Origin: Symbiodinium sp. CCMP2592
Taxonomy: Eukaryota; Sar; Dinophyceae; Suessiales; Symbiodiniaceae
DNA length: 64,000 nucleotides
Direction: 5' to 3'
Assembly: GCA_905221615.1 (NCBI GenBank)
Contig: CAJNDT010004724.1
Location: 248,001 to 312,000, forward strand
Shown: piece after piece, positions 9,910-19,600 of the stretch
Numbering within the stretch: position 1 is the stretch's first letter
How the letters are laid out: every line of letters starts with the position of its first letter
Translations under genes and position numbers: made by a program
Notes under the pieces: model-generated
The model's input: only the letters and a program-made list of their open reading frames with translations
Told to the model about the DNA's origin: nothing
Database searches by the model: none

Positions 9910-10200
9910 TTGGGTTTTCCCCTATTGCTTCGCTCGCACTCGACCTTCGCTGAGGCGTGAAATTTTCATCCAGGGTTTCCGCCAGGGGCTTGCAGCCGGC
10001 AAGCCCATTGACGTCGTGGCGGAGTTCAGTTTGTGAAGCGAAGGGTCCGAGTCTCCTTGCCCAATTGTGACATGGAAGCGCAGGTGCCCAGGGAAAATGA
10101 AGGCCAGGGTCGTCCGAGTGCTCACGCCACACCCAGAAAATTAGGCACCTTTTAGGCACTTCCCCGCGCACCCGCCGTCGCGCGCCGCTGAACGCAGAAG

Positions 10201-10266
10201 AGGTGCCCTAAAAAGGTGCCCCAATTTTGTCGCACCCCAAAATTAGGGCACCTTTTTAGGGCACCT
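10201..10266. repeat. Perfect-armed palindrome (AGGTGCCCTAAAAAGG type)
   Basis: AGGTGCCCTAAAAAGGTGCC and its reverse complement flank a short centre, giving a stem of about 27 bp. CTCCGGATA follows. The gene at 10287 begins 21 bp downstream. A second copy follows the polymerase-helicase stop at 19803-19858, and a degenerate half-site lies at 10141-10160. It may act as a transcription boundary, replication site or packaging site; the sequence does not decide which. Confidence 0.85.
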
Positions 10267-10286
10267 ACTCCGGATAGCCAGTGTCA

Positions 10287-12005
10287 ATGAGCGCACGTTC
10301 CGGCAGCCGCCAAGTGAAGCTCGAGCCTGGGAAAGACATCCGCCGTCGCAGCCACGCCGGTCCAGCGGAAGGAGGGGTCCAAGCGCGTGCAATATTTGGC
10401 CGCGTGCCTCAGGAAGCCAAACCTGACCGATGCCCAAAAGGCAAAGTATCAGAGGCTGCTCCGCGAGGCCAAGATGCAGCGGGACCAATTGGGACACGTC
10501 ACCGCGGAGGCCGACCGTGTCAATGAGCACACCAGCCGCGAGATGGACCGCCAGACCGAGCTGCAGGCGAAGGAGTTTCGGCAGGTCAACACAAAGCTGG
10601 ACGCTCTGCAGCAGGCCTCTGCGTCGAGCTCCGACCGTCTGGACCGCATCCTGGGGCCGGTGGACCAGGCTGGCAGCGTGCAGGAGCTCACCGCCACCAT
10701 CCAGCTCGCCATGCAGAAGCGGGCCGAGAAGCGCAAGCAGGACAAGGCTGACGAGCGCCTGGCTGCCAAGAGGCGCAAGGAGATCGAGCCCCTGGAGATC
10801 CCGCTGGACGAGGGCGACGTGAAGGAGGACGGGGTGGTGCTGCGCGGCGAGCTGGGCCGCAGCAAGCTACGCGGCTTGCGGGGGGACGTGATCCTCAGCT
10901 TCCACTCGCTGCCTTGCCGCTTGGTGGAGCTCGGCGAGACGGCCACGTTGCAGCTGGAGGGCTTCGACCAGCAGATTCTCGCTGCTTTGGGCGGGAAGGT
11001 GGGCAGAGTCGTCGAGGATGTGGAGGCTATCTCGAAGAACGGGCGTTTGGTTGTGGGGCTGGAGAATGGCAAGCTCCGGGACGTCTTGACCAAAAAGCTC
11101 GTGCCGCGCGGTCCGTGCTGGCCGTTCGCTTTGTGCCGACCGCCTTCAACCCGGTGGACTTCCTCCCGCCGAAGGCAGCCCCGACCGAGCATGAGGACAA
11201 GCCGGCTCCCATGGACACGGATGCAGAGAGCACAGCTGCGCCGTCCACTGAGGCGCCTACTCCGGCAGGTGAGCGGGTGCCCAGCGAGACCGCCGAGACC
11301 GAGCCCATCGAGCCAGTGGTGCCCGCCGAGACCATGCCCGCCGAGCCCATCGAGCCGGTGGTGCCCTCCGAGCCCATCGAGCCAGTGGTGCCCGGCGAGA
11401 CCGTGCCCGCCGAGATCAAGGATTTGTGGGAGATGGTGCTGCAGGGCAGAGCCGTGCGCTTCAGCGTCGAGCGCTGCGCGGGCTTCAGCCCGCTGGGGCC
11501 GGTCCGGGAGGTGAAGCTGGAGCCGGGACACACCATTGCTCCGATTCCCCATGGCGTGCTGCTCGTGAAGGATGACCTCTACGACATCGACCCGGTTTTT
11601 TGGAACAAGAACGTCACCAAGGTGGGTCCCCCGGCCGAGCAAGAGGCGGTGGAGCAAGTTCCCGAGCCCGTGGAGTCCCCGTGCCAGGAGCCCGCGACGG
11701 AGGAGCCCGCCCCCCCGGAGCCGGCACTCGTGGAACGCTCGGGACTCAAGGGCTACGAGCTGAAGGACAACTGGTTCCAGCTGGCGGCCAGCAGCCTCGA
11801 GGAGTTCCAGGTCGCCGAGCCCATCGTGAAGGCCCTCTTCGACAAGTCGATCCTGACCGCCTGCAGGCTGATGTGGGAGGAGCACGGCAAAAACCGCTCG
11901 GCTCGCCAGACCAACACCTTCTCTGTGACGAGGAACAACACGCTGAGCTGCGGGGGCAAGGCGGCGGATCCCAAAAAGGGCTGGATCGAGGTGCACTTCG
12001 CCTAG
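10287..12005 (+). pseudogene. Large coiled-coil/linker protein of the element, frameshifted, unidentified
   Basis: Coding sense runs from the ATG at 10287 (MSARSGSRQVKLEPGKD) and shifts frame near 10358 into a long K/E/R/Q-rich coiled coil (about residues 25-160). It then enters a globular part (LRGDVILSFHSLPCRLVELG) and shifts again near 11100 into a linker made of the repeat EPIEPVVP. The C-terminal domain (YELKDNWFQLAASSLEEF to KKGWIEVHFA) ends at 12005. About 570 residues when whole. It shows no jelly-roll, protease or ATPase motif. The ATG follows GATAGCCAGTGTCA. By position and size it could be a structural or terminal protein, but this is a guess. Confidence 0.55.
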
Positions 12006-12084
12006 TTTTGGTTTTGTCACACGGCTGCCGACCTCGTACAGCAGGGACGTGCACAGGAGCTCGGCTCGCCCGCTCGGCGTTTGT
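12006..12084 (+). promoter_or_regulatory. Repeated intergenic element, copy 1
   Basis: Directly after the stop at 12005 come GTTTTGTCAC, ACAGCAGGGAC and CTCGGCGTTTGT. The same three blocks in the same order follow the stop at 13295. Conserved non-coding sequence at two gene boundaries suggests a 3'-end or promoter signal of the element. Confidence 0.55.
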
Positions 12085-12321
12085 ATGCCTTGCTCAAGTC
12101 CTTTTCGGCAGGCATCACCCGGCGCCCGACGTGTGCCAAAAAATCCGAGCTCCGATTTGTGCCTGGAGGTTCCGCGGTCAAGCTTGTGAGCCCTTGCTTT
12201 TTCTGCAGCCATTTCGAGTCTCGGGCCTGGTGGGCGGTGGGTTTTCTTTTGGTGGCCTGGGTCCCGGAGGCGCCATCCCTGCTCTCTTGAGTCCAGTGTG
12301 CCTTGTTTGGTCGGCCAGGTG

Positions 12322-12651
12322 ATGTCGCTCAAGGAGACCTGGGAACGCGACCACGGTCGGGAAGAGCGCCGCCGGATGCTCGATGAGTGCAGCTCAGCGG
12401 AGTTGCACCAGCTCCTCGAGGAGGTCAACACAATGCTCTTGGCCAGGCCGTTTCCTTTTGGGGGATCGGCAGTCGTTGCGTGTGTGACCTGGCAGGCTGC
12501 GAATGGAGGAGATCCGGCGAGAGCAAGAGCAGCCGGGACCTTGGCGGGACTTTTTTGCACCCGGAGGTCCCTGATGACACTTTCGACTGTCAGGGAGCGA
12601 CGACGTGAGCCGAAGCGACAGCTTCCCCCGCCAAAGAGGCTTCGACAGTGA
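12322..12651 (+). CDS. Unidentified small protein of the element (109 aa)
   Basis: The ATG follows TTTGGTCGGCCAGGTG. The N-terminal half is helical and charged (MSLKETWERDHGREERRRML, then SAELHQLLEEVNTMLLA). The second half is A/R-rich and ends KRQLPPPKRLRQ, and may be out of frame, since quality falls after residue 35. I know no family for it. Same-strand neighbours lie on both sides. Confidence 0.35.
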   Translation: MSLKETWERDHGREERRRMLDECSSAELHQLLEEVNTMLLARPFPFGGSAVVACVTWQAANGGDPARARAAGTLAGLFCTRRSLMTLSTVRERRREPKRQLPPPKRLRQ

Positions 12652-12878
12652 TACGGAGGGGGAGCGGCCAAAACATTTTCCGGTCGTCCGAGCTCCGAGC
12701 TGCCAGTGCTTCTTGCGTTTGTTGCAGCCGGTCACGCCGCACCTAGCCTTTGGCACTTGGGACCGCCGCAGCCGTTTTCAGATCAGTTTTGGGCCGGCGG
12801 GGTGGGCGACGCGAGCTGAGCTGAGGTGGGGCTCGGGCCGTTGTTTTTTTCCGCTCTCAGTCTGGCCCTGGCAGGTCC

Positions 12879-13295
12879 ATGGCTGATGCACGAGAGGAGG
12901 CCGAGCGGCTGGTCGAGTACGCGGACATGGTTTCGGATGCGGCCCTCAGGCTTCCGAGCTCGGTGAAGGAGCTTCGGCCGACGTTTGTTTCGAGAAGCCA
13001 CTTTGCCGAGTTGATGGTGCTCAGTGCCAGCCTGACTCCCAAGCAGCGATCCAGGCAGAAGTTTACTGTCGTGACGGTAAACGGCCAGAAGCTCACCTAC
13101 CGGGTTGATCCCGCCGAGCCTCGGTTCATCTACAGAACCGAGGGCAGCTGCGTGCTGTGTATCGCCGAAGAGTTCAACAACACCAGCAACAGTGCGATCT
13201 TGCAGCGCATCGTCTCGAACATGACGGGCAACCACAGCAGCAGACCGTGGCGCGTCCGGGTGCCCACAGCTCCAGGACAGCCCACCCGAGGCTGA
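12879..13295 (+). CDS. Unidentified protein of the element (138 aa)
   Basis: The ATG is preceded by a T-rich tract and CCCTGGCAGGTCC. The protein starts MADAREEAERLVEYADMVSD (helix), continues with LRPTFVSRSHFAELMVLSAS, a beta-rich middle (KFTVVTVNGQKLTYRVDP) and LCIAEEFNNTSNSAILQRIV, and ends at 13295. It is compact and unbroken with balanced composition, so it is likely a real gene, but I see no known domain. The two cysteines (CVLC) alone do not define a zinc site. Confidence 0.5.
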   Translation: MADAREEAERLVEYADMVSDAALRLPSSVKELRPTFVSRSHFAELMVLSASLTPKQRSRQKFTVVTVNGQKLTYRVDPAEPRFIYRTEGSCVLCIAEEFNNTSNSAILQRIVSNMTGNHSSRPWRVRVPTAPGQPTRG

Positions 13296-13371
13296 GATTT
13301 TGCAGTTTTGTGAGCTGGCCAGCACAGCAGGGACCCACTACAGCTCGGAAGGCCGCTCGCTCGGCGTTTGT
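13296..13371 (+). promoter_or_regulatory. Repeated intergenic element, copy 2
   Basis: GTTTTGTGAG, ACAGCAGGGAC (13324-13334) and CTCGGCGTTTGT (13360-13371) follow the stop at 13295, matching 12006-12084 in order and position relative to the upstream stop. Confidence 0.55.
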
Positions 13372-13621
13372 CTTCCCAGGGGTCGTTTTTAGGCCAGCTC
13401 GTTAAGTTCACCAGCCTCTTGCCTGCCGGAGATAAAAAAGAGACCGGCTGTCCGGCAGCTGAGCTTTCCAAGCATCAAGCCAATTCTAGAAGAGGTCGTG
13501 GCATGTAGGCTTACAGCACTTGAGCCGTTTTATCGGGCTGCGGGTGGGGCGGGAGAGCGACTTTGCTGGAGGCCGGAGAACGCAGCTTGTGAGTTTTTTC
13601 CATTCTCGCTCCGGCCAGGGC

Positions 13622-13747
13622 ATGGACCTCGTGCAGATGACCAGCGACCAGCGCCGACGTGCGCTGTTTGGGCTGACCCTGGAAGAACTTGCTCCGACCT
13701 CGTTTCCGCTGTCACCCCCCTCTCCCTACTGTAATCCCAAGACCTAA
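13622..13747 (+). CDS. Short reading frame behind an acceptor-like motif (41 aa)
   Basis: The ATG follows TTTTTTCCATTCTCGCTCCGGCCAGGGC, the clearest pyrimidine-tract-plus-CCAG start context in the element. The peptide MDLVQMTSDQRRRALFGLTL then EELAP looks helical, then degenerates into S/P-rich sequence before the stop. It may be the N-terminus of a longer, now truncated gene. Confidence 0.3.
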   Translation: MDLVQMTSDQRRRALFGLTLEELAPTSFPLSPPSPYCNPKT

Positions 13748-14341
13748 GGCGCTGCTGCAGAAGGACCTTTCCGTCGTTCTCCTTCAGAAGGTCACCCTCA
13801 GAAGGATGTGGGCAGGGGCCTCGGCTGCTTCCTGACCCCAACGTTAGACTTCGGGATCTTCGCCCCGAGGACATCCGCCAAGCGCAGGAGGAGGCCCAAG
13901 CCCACCAGGCCTCAGTGCCCTGCACCCCTGCACGCCCCCTACAACAGCCCTTCTCGCCGGAAGCAGGAGCCGTGGACCACGTGGGCGATACATGGAGGCA
14001 GTGTCTCGGGGTGCCTGAAGCCTTTTCTTGTTGTGCTGGGCCTCTTTTCTCCTTTCAGGCAGACCCCGCTGAGAAGCGCGACGACAGAGGATCCCGCTGA
14101 GTCTCCAGGAGCTTCGCATAGGTCCCTCGAAAAAAACAGTCCGAGGAAGGGGGATTGGGAGGGTCTTTGGGATTTTCGACTAGGGTTTAGGGTTTAGGAA
14201 TTTCCGGTGCGGGCGTCGTGGGCCTCGTTCAAACTCCGAGGGTCGGAAAGGGTGCCGGCGCCACGGCGGGCGGGAGGCGGCCTAAGGCTACCAAAGAACA
14301 GCGAAGCAACACCAGCCCACTCTTCGGTCGAGTCCGAAAAC
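13748..14341. other. No supported gene
   Basis: The stretch holds an intron-like pyrimidine tract ending TTTCTCCTTTCAG near 14060 and two TTTAGGG telomere-type units at 14181-14198. Open frames here are short and proline-rich. Confidence 0.5.
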
Positions 14342-14944
14342 ATGGCGCCCAAGCGCACCTTGTGTTGGGATGATCTCTCTCCCCTGAAGCGGCCTCGGGT
14401 CGCCGGGGGGTTCGAGAAGCTGCCCGAACCGCTGCTGGGGTCGATCTTGGACTTTCTTGCGCCGATCGCCCATAAGGACGACGACCGGGTCGCGCAGTAC
14501 AATCGCATGCGCGAGCGCATGTACGGCCACCTCGCCTACAACCACGAGGTGATGCCTCTGGCGCGCGACGCGGTCGCGCTGCTGGGCTCCTGCCGGGTGC
14601 TCCGCAGCAGCCCCCACTTCGCGAGAATCGTCGTCTCCCTGAAAATGCTGCACAACAGCTTCGTGAGTCTTTGTGGGGAGGTTCTCGCCCTCGAGTGCCG
14701 CTGCCCGCAGTACGAGCTCCGGGCGCTGAAAATCACCGTGGAGCGGATGCCCCCGGCACAGGGGAGGCGCCACGCTCTAGAGCAGTCGCTGCTCCGCCCC
14801 GAGGTCAAGGCGTCGAGGTCCAAGCGACGCTGCAATCACCACGTGGCGCACTTCGCCGGCCTCAACCGAATCACCGATGAACCCGTCCGGGGTGAGATGG
14901 ACCAGGTCATGGACGAGGGCAAGTTCAAGTTGCTCTGGGTCTAG
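14342..14944 (+). CDS. Unidentified 200-aa protein with an F-box-like N-terminus
   Basis: The ATG at 14342 starts MAPKRTLCWDDLSPLKRPRV. Residues about 27-40 (FEKLPEPLLGSILDFLAP) look like the first half of an F-box (LPxxLLxxILxFL), which in eukaryotic DNA viruses can recruit host ubiquitin ligase. The resemblance is short, so this is a suggestion only. The remainder is helical, with an R/K-rich segment (KASRSKRRCNHH) near the C-terminus. It is intact and ends 31 bp before the convergent integrase stop. A longer in-frame start upstream lacks protein-like sequence. Confidence 0.5.
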   Translation: MAPKRTLCWDDLSPLKRPRVAGGFEKLPEPLLGSILDFLAPIAHKDDDRVAQYNRMRERMYGHLAYNHEVMPLARDAVALLGSCRVLRSSPHFARIVVSLKMLHNSFVSLCGEVLALECRCPQYELRALKITVERMPPAQGRRHALEQSLLRPEVKASRSKRRCNHHVAHFAGLNRITDEPVRGEMDQVMDEGKFKLLWV

Positions 14945-14975
14945 TTGCCGTCAGGGCGGGGCCACCGGCCCGGGA

Positions 14976-15873
14976 TTAAAATCGCGGAGCTGTCTGCACC
15001 GGCCGCCTCGTCAGCCGCGCCGCCGGCTCCCCCGAGCCCTGCGGCACCGGGAGCGCGTGCTTCAGCAGGGTCTCGGAGCCGTCCGTGGCCCTCACGGTCA
15101 TGGAGTCGTAGCTCGCCACCTCCCTCGCGGGGCCGTACTGGGGCTGGAAGCTCCTCGCCGCGTTCGTCGGGGCCCGGAAGGCCCCGGCCTCCTCCAGGCG
15201 CCGCTGCCGGCCCTCCGTCAGCCGCTTGTTGTGCTGAAACTTCTCCGCTGTCCTGTGCGGCCGGGCGTTGTAGGCTTCGCTTACCTCGTCGATGTGCTCC
15301 CCCCAGCCGCCCCCGTCCCGGGCCACCTTGCCCGCCAAATCCTTTTTCAGAGTCTGGATCGCCCGGTCGACCACGGTCGGAGGGGTCCTTTTGCCGGTGC
15401 ACCGCGTCCCCCGGCAGGGCGGTCTCCAGCCCCCGGAACTCGTTCCCGAGATCGGTGGTTATCGCGTAGCTGCCCTCTCCCTCCACGAGCTGGGGCACGA
15501 TCTCCCCGGCCGCCCGCGTCACCGTCTCGGCCCGCTTGTCGGGCAGGGCCTTCGTCGCCACCTCTCGGGTGAAGACGTCCTGCACCACCAGTCCGTACTT
15601 GTTCCCTCCCCTCGTGTTCTGGGAGAAGTCGATCAGGTCCGCCTGGAGCCGCTTGTCGGGCCCCTCGGCCGCGCTCTTCCCCAGGCTCCGGGGCTTGGGG
15701 GCCAGGATTTGCCTCGCCACGTCGCTCCGCAGCGCCGCCGCGGCCCGAGCACTGGTGAGGTCCCGCCGGTCGGGAAACTCCCGCCGGGCGATTTGGAAGA
15801 GCTTGCGGGGATCCCGCACGTTGAAGTCTCGGCCAAGCTGCTGCAGCAGCCCGATCGCCTCCTCTTCCGCCAT
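14976..15873 (-). pseudogene. Retroviral-type (RVE) integrase, one frameshift
   Basis: The minus-strand start is MAEEEAIGLLQQLGRDFNV. The core carries LQADLIDFSQNTRGGNKYGL (first Asp), then ITTDLGNEFRG (second Asp) near residue 160. The frame then shifts near 15380, and the third motif reads VVDRAIQTLKKDLAG, with Asp where retroviral integrases have Glu. After this come HIDEVSEAYNARPHRT, typical of the end of the RVE core, and a C-terminal tail ending at 14976. The three-motif order and YN..PH signature support integrase. It would catalyse insertion of the element and the flanking duplication. It starts 4 bp after the stop of the fibre gene on the same strand. Confidence 0.85.
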
Positions 15874-15877
15874 TTTC

Positions 15878-16573
15878 TTAGTCCGAGTCCCCTCTGCGGC
15901 TCTTCTTCTTCTCGAGCTTCTCCACTCGCTTCTGCAGCTTTTTGACGACGCCCCACAGGACCACGGAGAGCTTCTGGTAGTCGAGGGCCATCAGCTCCCG
16001 ACCGTCCAGGTTCTTCGTCTTGCACATCGTCGCGCCCAGCTTCCCGCTGGCCTGCACGTCCTGGGCCACGAAGCCGATCTGCTCCTTGCCGCCGTCGATG
16101 CGGTCGAAGAGCTGCGGCTCCACGGCGTCGAAGGTTTGCTGGAGCTCCTCCTCCGGGATGGCCCGGACGTTCTCCTTGAGCGCCCGGTCCGAGAGGTTCA
16201 CGAAGCCGTAGCCAAAAATGACCTCTCCATCGTTGCTGCCCCCGATGTTGGGCTCGATCGCCAGGTTGGCCAGGCCGTTGGTGGTGTTTAAACTTATGAA
16301 CTGGAACTGCGCGTTGAGCTCGCAATTGCCGCGGGCCAGCACCTTGAGCTCCGCCACGCCCGCCTGGTTGTTGGCGTCGAGGAGCAGCTTGGCATCTCCC
16401 GTGGGCGCGGCGTTGCGCACCACGACTCCCACAGTGCCGTCCGTGGGCCCCACCGCGATCTGCTCCAGCAGTGGGCTGAGCACCTGCACGCCGCTGGTCC
16501 CCCCCGACAAGCTCAGGAAGGGCAGGCTGGCTTCGGGGCCCAGCACCCCGTTGATCCGCACGGTGTCGTCCAT
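15878..16573 (-). CDS. Fibre/tail protein with C-terminal peptidase-S74 chaperone domain
   Basis: Intact 231-residue product starting MDDTVRINGVLGPEASLPFL. Residues 1-120 are glycine/asparagine-rich, beta-type sequence (VGVVVRNAAPTGDAKLLL, IGGSNDGEVIFGYGF), as in trimeric fibres. Residues about 124-215 are the intramolecular chaperone: NLSDRALKENVRAIPEEELQ (Ser and Lys of the self-cleavage dyad), QIGFVAQDVQ, LMALDYQKLSVVL, then a coiled coil KKLQKRVEKLEKKK. In phage and virus fibres this domain drives trimer assembly and then cuts itself off. The gene is short for a whole fibre, so the N-terminus may be lost. It is divergent from the polymerase gene (about 96 bp apart) and abuts the integrase. 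Confidence 0.85.
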   Translation of the reverse strand: MDDTVRINGVLGPEASLPFLSLSGGTSGVQVLSPLLEQIAVGPTDGTVGVVVRNAAPTGDAKLLLDANNQAGVAELKVLARGNCELNAQFQFISLNTTNGLANLAIEPNIGGSNDGEVIFGYGFVNLSDRALKENVRAIPEEELQQTFDAVEPQLFDRIDGGKEQIGFVAQDVQASGKLGATMCKTKNLDGRELMALDYQKLSVVLWGVVKKLQKRVEKLEKKKSRRGDSD

Positions 16574-16669
16574 CAGAATGCCATTGGTGCCGCCCTGGAC
16601 GGCTCCTACCGGGTCACCAAGCTGGGCAGGAGCTTCTTCAAGGACAAGTGGACCGACTACATAGCCCAC

Positions 16670-19600
16670 ATGCCGGTGAAGATCAGGGGGCGCAGGCGGA
16701 ACGGGAGGCCCTACGAGCGCGACTTCTTCCTGCCTGTCACGCTGGACGGCCTGGGGCGCCAGAGCGATTCGCTCGGCGAGGCGCAGGCGCACCAGAACGT
16801 GATCGCGGCGGCGCTGCGGAAGATGGGCGATCCCGAAGATGGGGGGGTTGTCATGGAGCTTAGCGAGGAAGTCTATACCTACGACGCCTCCCGGGACTGG
16901 GGCGTCTCCAAGCAGACCATGGAGGTGGTCGACAATCGTGTTGAGACCCAGGTGGCGCTGAACCGGCCTTTGGGCGTGCTCCGCGAGGTGTCGTTCCAGC
17001 TCTTCCGGGGCTCGGAGATTCTGGAGAGCGCCTTCGAGCAGCGGGACGACCGGCTCTGCGTGGTGCGCCAGCTCGCGGAGCTGCTGAGGCTCCCCTTCGA
17101 GGAGGTCTACAGTGACTTCGATGCCATTTGCCCCAGGAACTGGCAGAGGAAGGGCGTCACCTGCCAGCAGATGCGCGAGTTCTGCGAGTGGCGCAAGGCG
17201 CCCCTGTTCATCGTGAACTGCCGCGGACAGCTGCTGGACTGCTACGAGCCCGCCGACAGGGAGCGCTGCGTGGTGGCCTGCTGCGTGTATCGGGACCACG
17301 CTTTCTTTTATCGGAACGCCCGCGCCGTGGCCTTTTGCGACGGGGAGCCACGGGATCAGCCCAAGTATCGGGGCGAGGACGAAAAACCTGCAGCTGGCGC
17401 GGTCCCGGCTGCTTGGCCAGGGCCACCAGCCCAGGGTCGCGATGCGCGGCCTCGTGGACTGGCGCTACCTGCGCCTCAGAGCCAAGGGAGGGGACTGCGT
17501 CATCATCCGGAGGATGCCGAGGCTCTTGAGGCTTGGATGACCAAGCTGGACCTCGTCGGCTACCGGGGGCAGCGCCTCGCCGGGGCGGCCAGCCAGGTCT
17601 TTTCTGCCCTCCTCAAAGCTCGCCGTGACCGGGGCAACGTGCACCAGCTCCTGCGGGAGCAGAAGGGCGCTTGCGCTTTGTGTGGGGCCCCCATCGAGCC
17701 CGGCGGCTGCGAGGCGGACCACATCGTGCCCGTCCACCAGGCCTACTACGGCCAGACCCAGCCCATGCAGGCCCTCTGTATGGAGTGCCACGCCTCGAAA
17801 ACCTTCCTGGAGTGCTCCCATGCCACGAGCCTGGAGAGCCGCTTTTGCCGCCACGTCCTGGAGACCTACGCCCGCTCGCCTCGACCGCCGGCCCTGGTCT
17901 GCAAGCTTTCCAAGTGCGATCGTGACCGGGTCTGCCACGGCGTCGACGTGGTGCGCTGCCGCAAGAACGCCCTGGCGAACGCTCCCTTTCCGCTGCCCGT
18001 GTTCTGTCCGCTCGACAACATCCGCGCCGCCGAGGAGGGGAAGCTGGCGGATTTGACCTTCGTCAGGAAACGGGAGGATCGGCGCTCGCCCTTCGTGGGC
18101 AGGTTGCCTTACCTCGGGCCGGGCTGGTACGGCAAGCCCGCCACGGCCTTCATGCTGGAGACTGGCCTCGCCACCTGGGCCGACTTCGAGTGGTCCCTGA
18201 TCAGGTCCCTGGACGCCACGGCCCACGTCTCCCCGGACTGCTTGTCTCGGGCGCTGGAGATCATGGAACGGGCCTGGCCGGAGGGCGAGGAGCACATGGC
18301 CAAGCTCTCCGTGAACGCCCTCATCGGCCTTTGGGCTCGCTCCAAGGACGTCTTTTACTCCATGAGGACCAGTGATCACGAGGTGGACGGCGGGGCTGTC
18401 AGTACCAGCAGGTCTTCTTCGACGACCAGGGGCGATGCCACTACAACCATGTCTATGCCACGGAGCTCTTCTCCAACTACTCCATGAGGCCGGCGCACGA
18501 CTTCGTCATGGCCAGCGAGCACGTGGAGCTTGCCAGGATCCATCGGGCCCTGCGCGAGGTGCCGCCCCGCTACCTCGTGGCGCTGAAGACGGACTGCCTG
18601 GTCTTCCAGAACCTGCCCAAAAAATTCCTCAAGGACGTGGAGTCGCTCGCCAGGCACCGGCACCGGGACTGCACGCCGAAGTATCGCTTCGAGGAGGTGA
18701 AGCGCCTGGAGGCGGAGTACAGCGAGCCGCGATTGGAGGCCGAGCCGCCGGCGCAGCAGCATCCCTGGACACACGTGGAGGATCCCGTGGCCCACTGCTT
18801 GGAGGGGAAGAGCCTGCTGCTCTCCGGCATGCCGGGCACCGGGAAGACGCACCTGGCGAAGCGGATCGTGACGCAGCTCTCGGAGCTCGGCGAGGGGGTC
18901 GTGCTAATCTCCAAGACTCACTGCTCCGTGCAGAACCTCGGGATGGGCGCACAGACGGCGGACCGCTGGGCACGGCGCACCATCCGCGCTGGACGCTGCT
19001 CCCTGGACTGGCTGGTCGTGGAGGAGGTCACGCAGCTCGATGTCGGGCTGTGGGCCGACATTGCCGAGCTCTCCACGAACCGCCAGGTGAGATTCCTGCT
19101 CCTGGGTGATTTTAGGCAGCTGCCGGCGGTGCAGGACGCCTCGGCGGGGCCCCGGTGCTCCGGAGCTTGAAGGAGTCCCAGCTGCTGCACGACCTGGCTG
19201 GCGGCTGCGTGCACGAGCTCACGGAGAATCAGAGGAGCGACGAGGGGATCTTTTCCTTTCTGCGGTGGCTGAGGGTGGACGAGGCGGAGCAGGTGGAGCT
19301 GCGGGACGGTGTGCAGAGGGCCCGGGAACAGTTCCCCCGACGAGGCCACCCGGACACGTGCCTGGTGATCTCCCACGCCCACAGGATCGCCATCAACGAC
19401 AGGGAAAACCGGCGACTGGCTCCGGAGGATGCCGTGCTGGTGGAGCACCGCGGGTCGGGGCCGGCGAGGACCAACCAGCCGCAGACCATGCGCGTCTGGC
19501 CGGGGCTGAGGCTCGTGGGCACCGGCGCGAAGGTGGCCAAGGGCCTCTTCGTCGAGGTCCGGGAGGTCGGGGAGCGGTTCGTGCTGGACGACGGACAAAG

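Noticed and set aside
10449..12671. 740-residue minus-strand frame
   Set aside because: Antisense of the coiled-coil gene on the + strand, created by high GC; His/Arg-rich, with no motifs.
16574..17299. N-terminal extension of the fibre frame
   Set aside because: Antisense of the polymerase N-terminal region. The fibre is taken to start at MDDTV (16573).
17465..18379. 304-residue minus-strand frame
   Set aside because: Antisense of the HNH/polymerase region.
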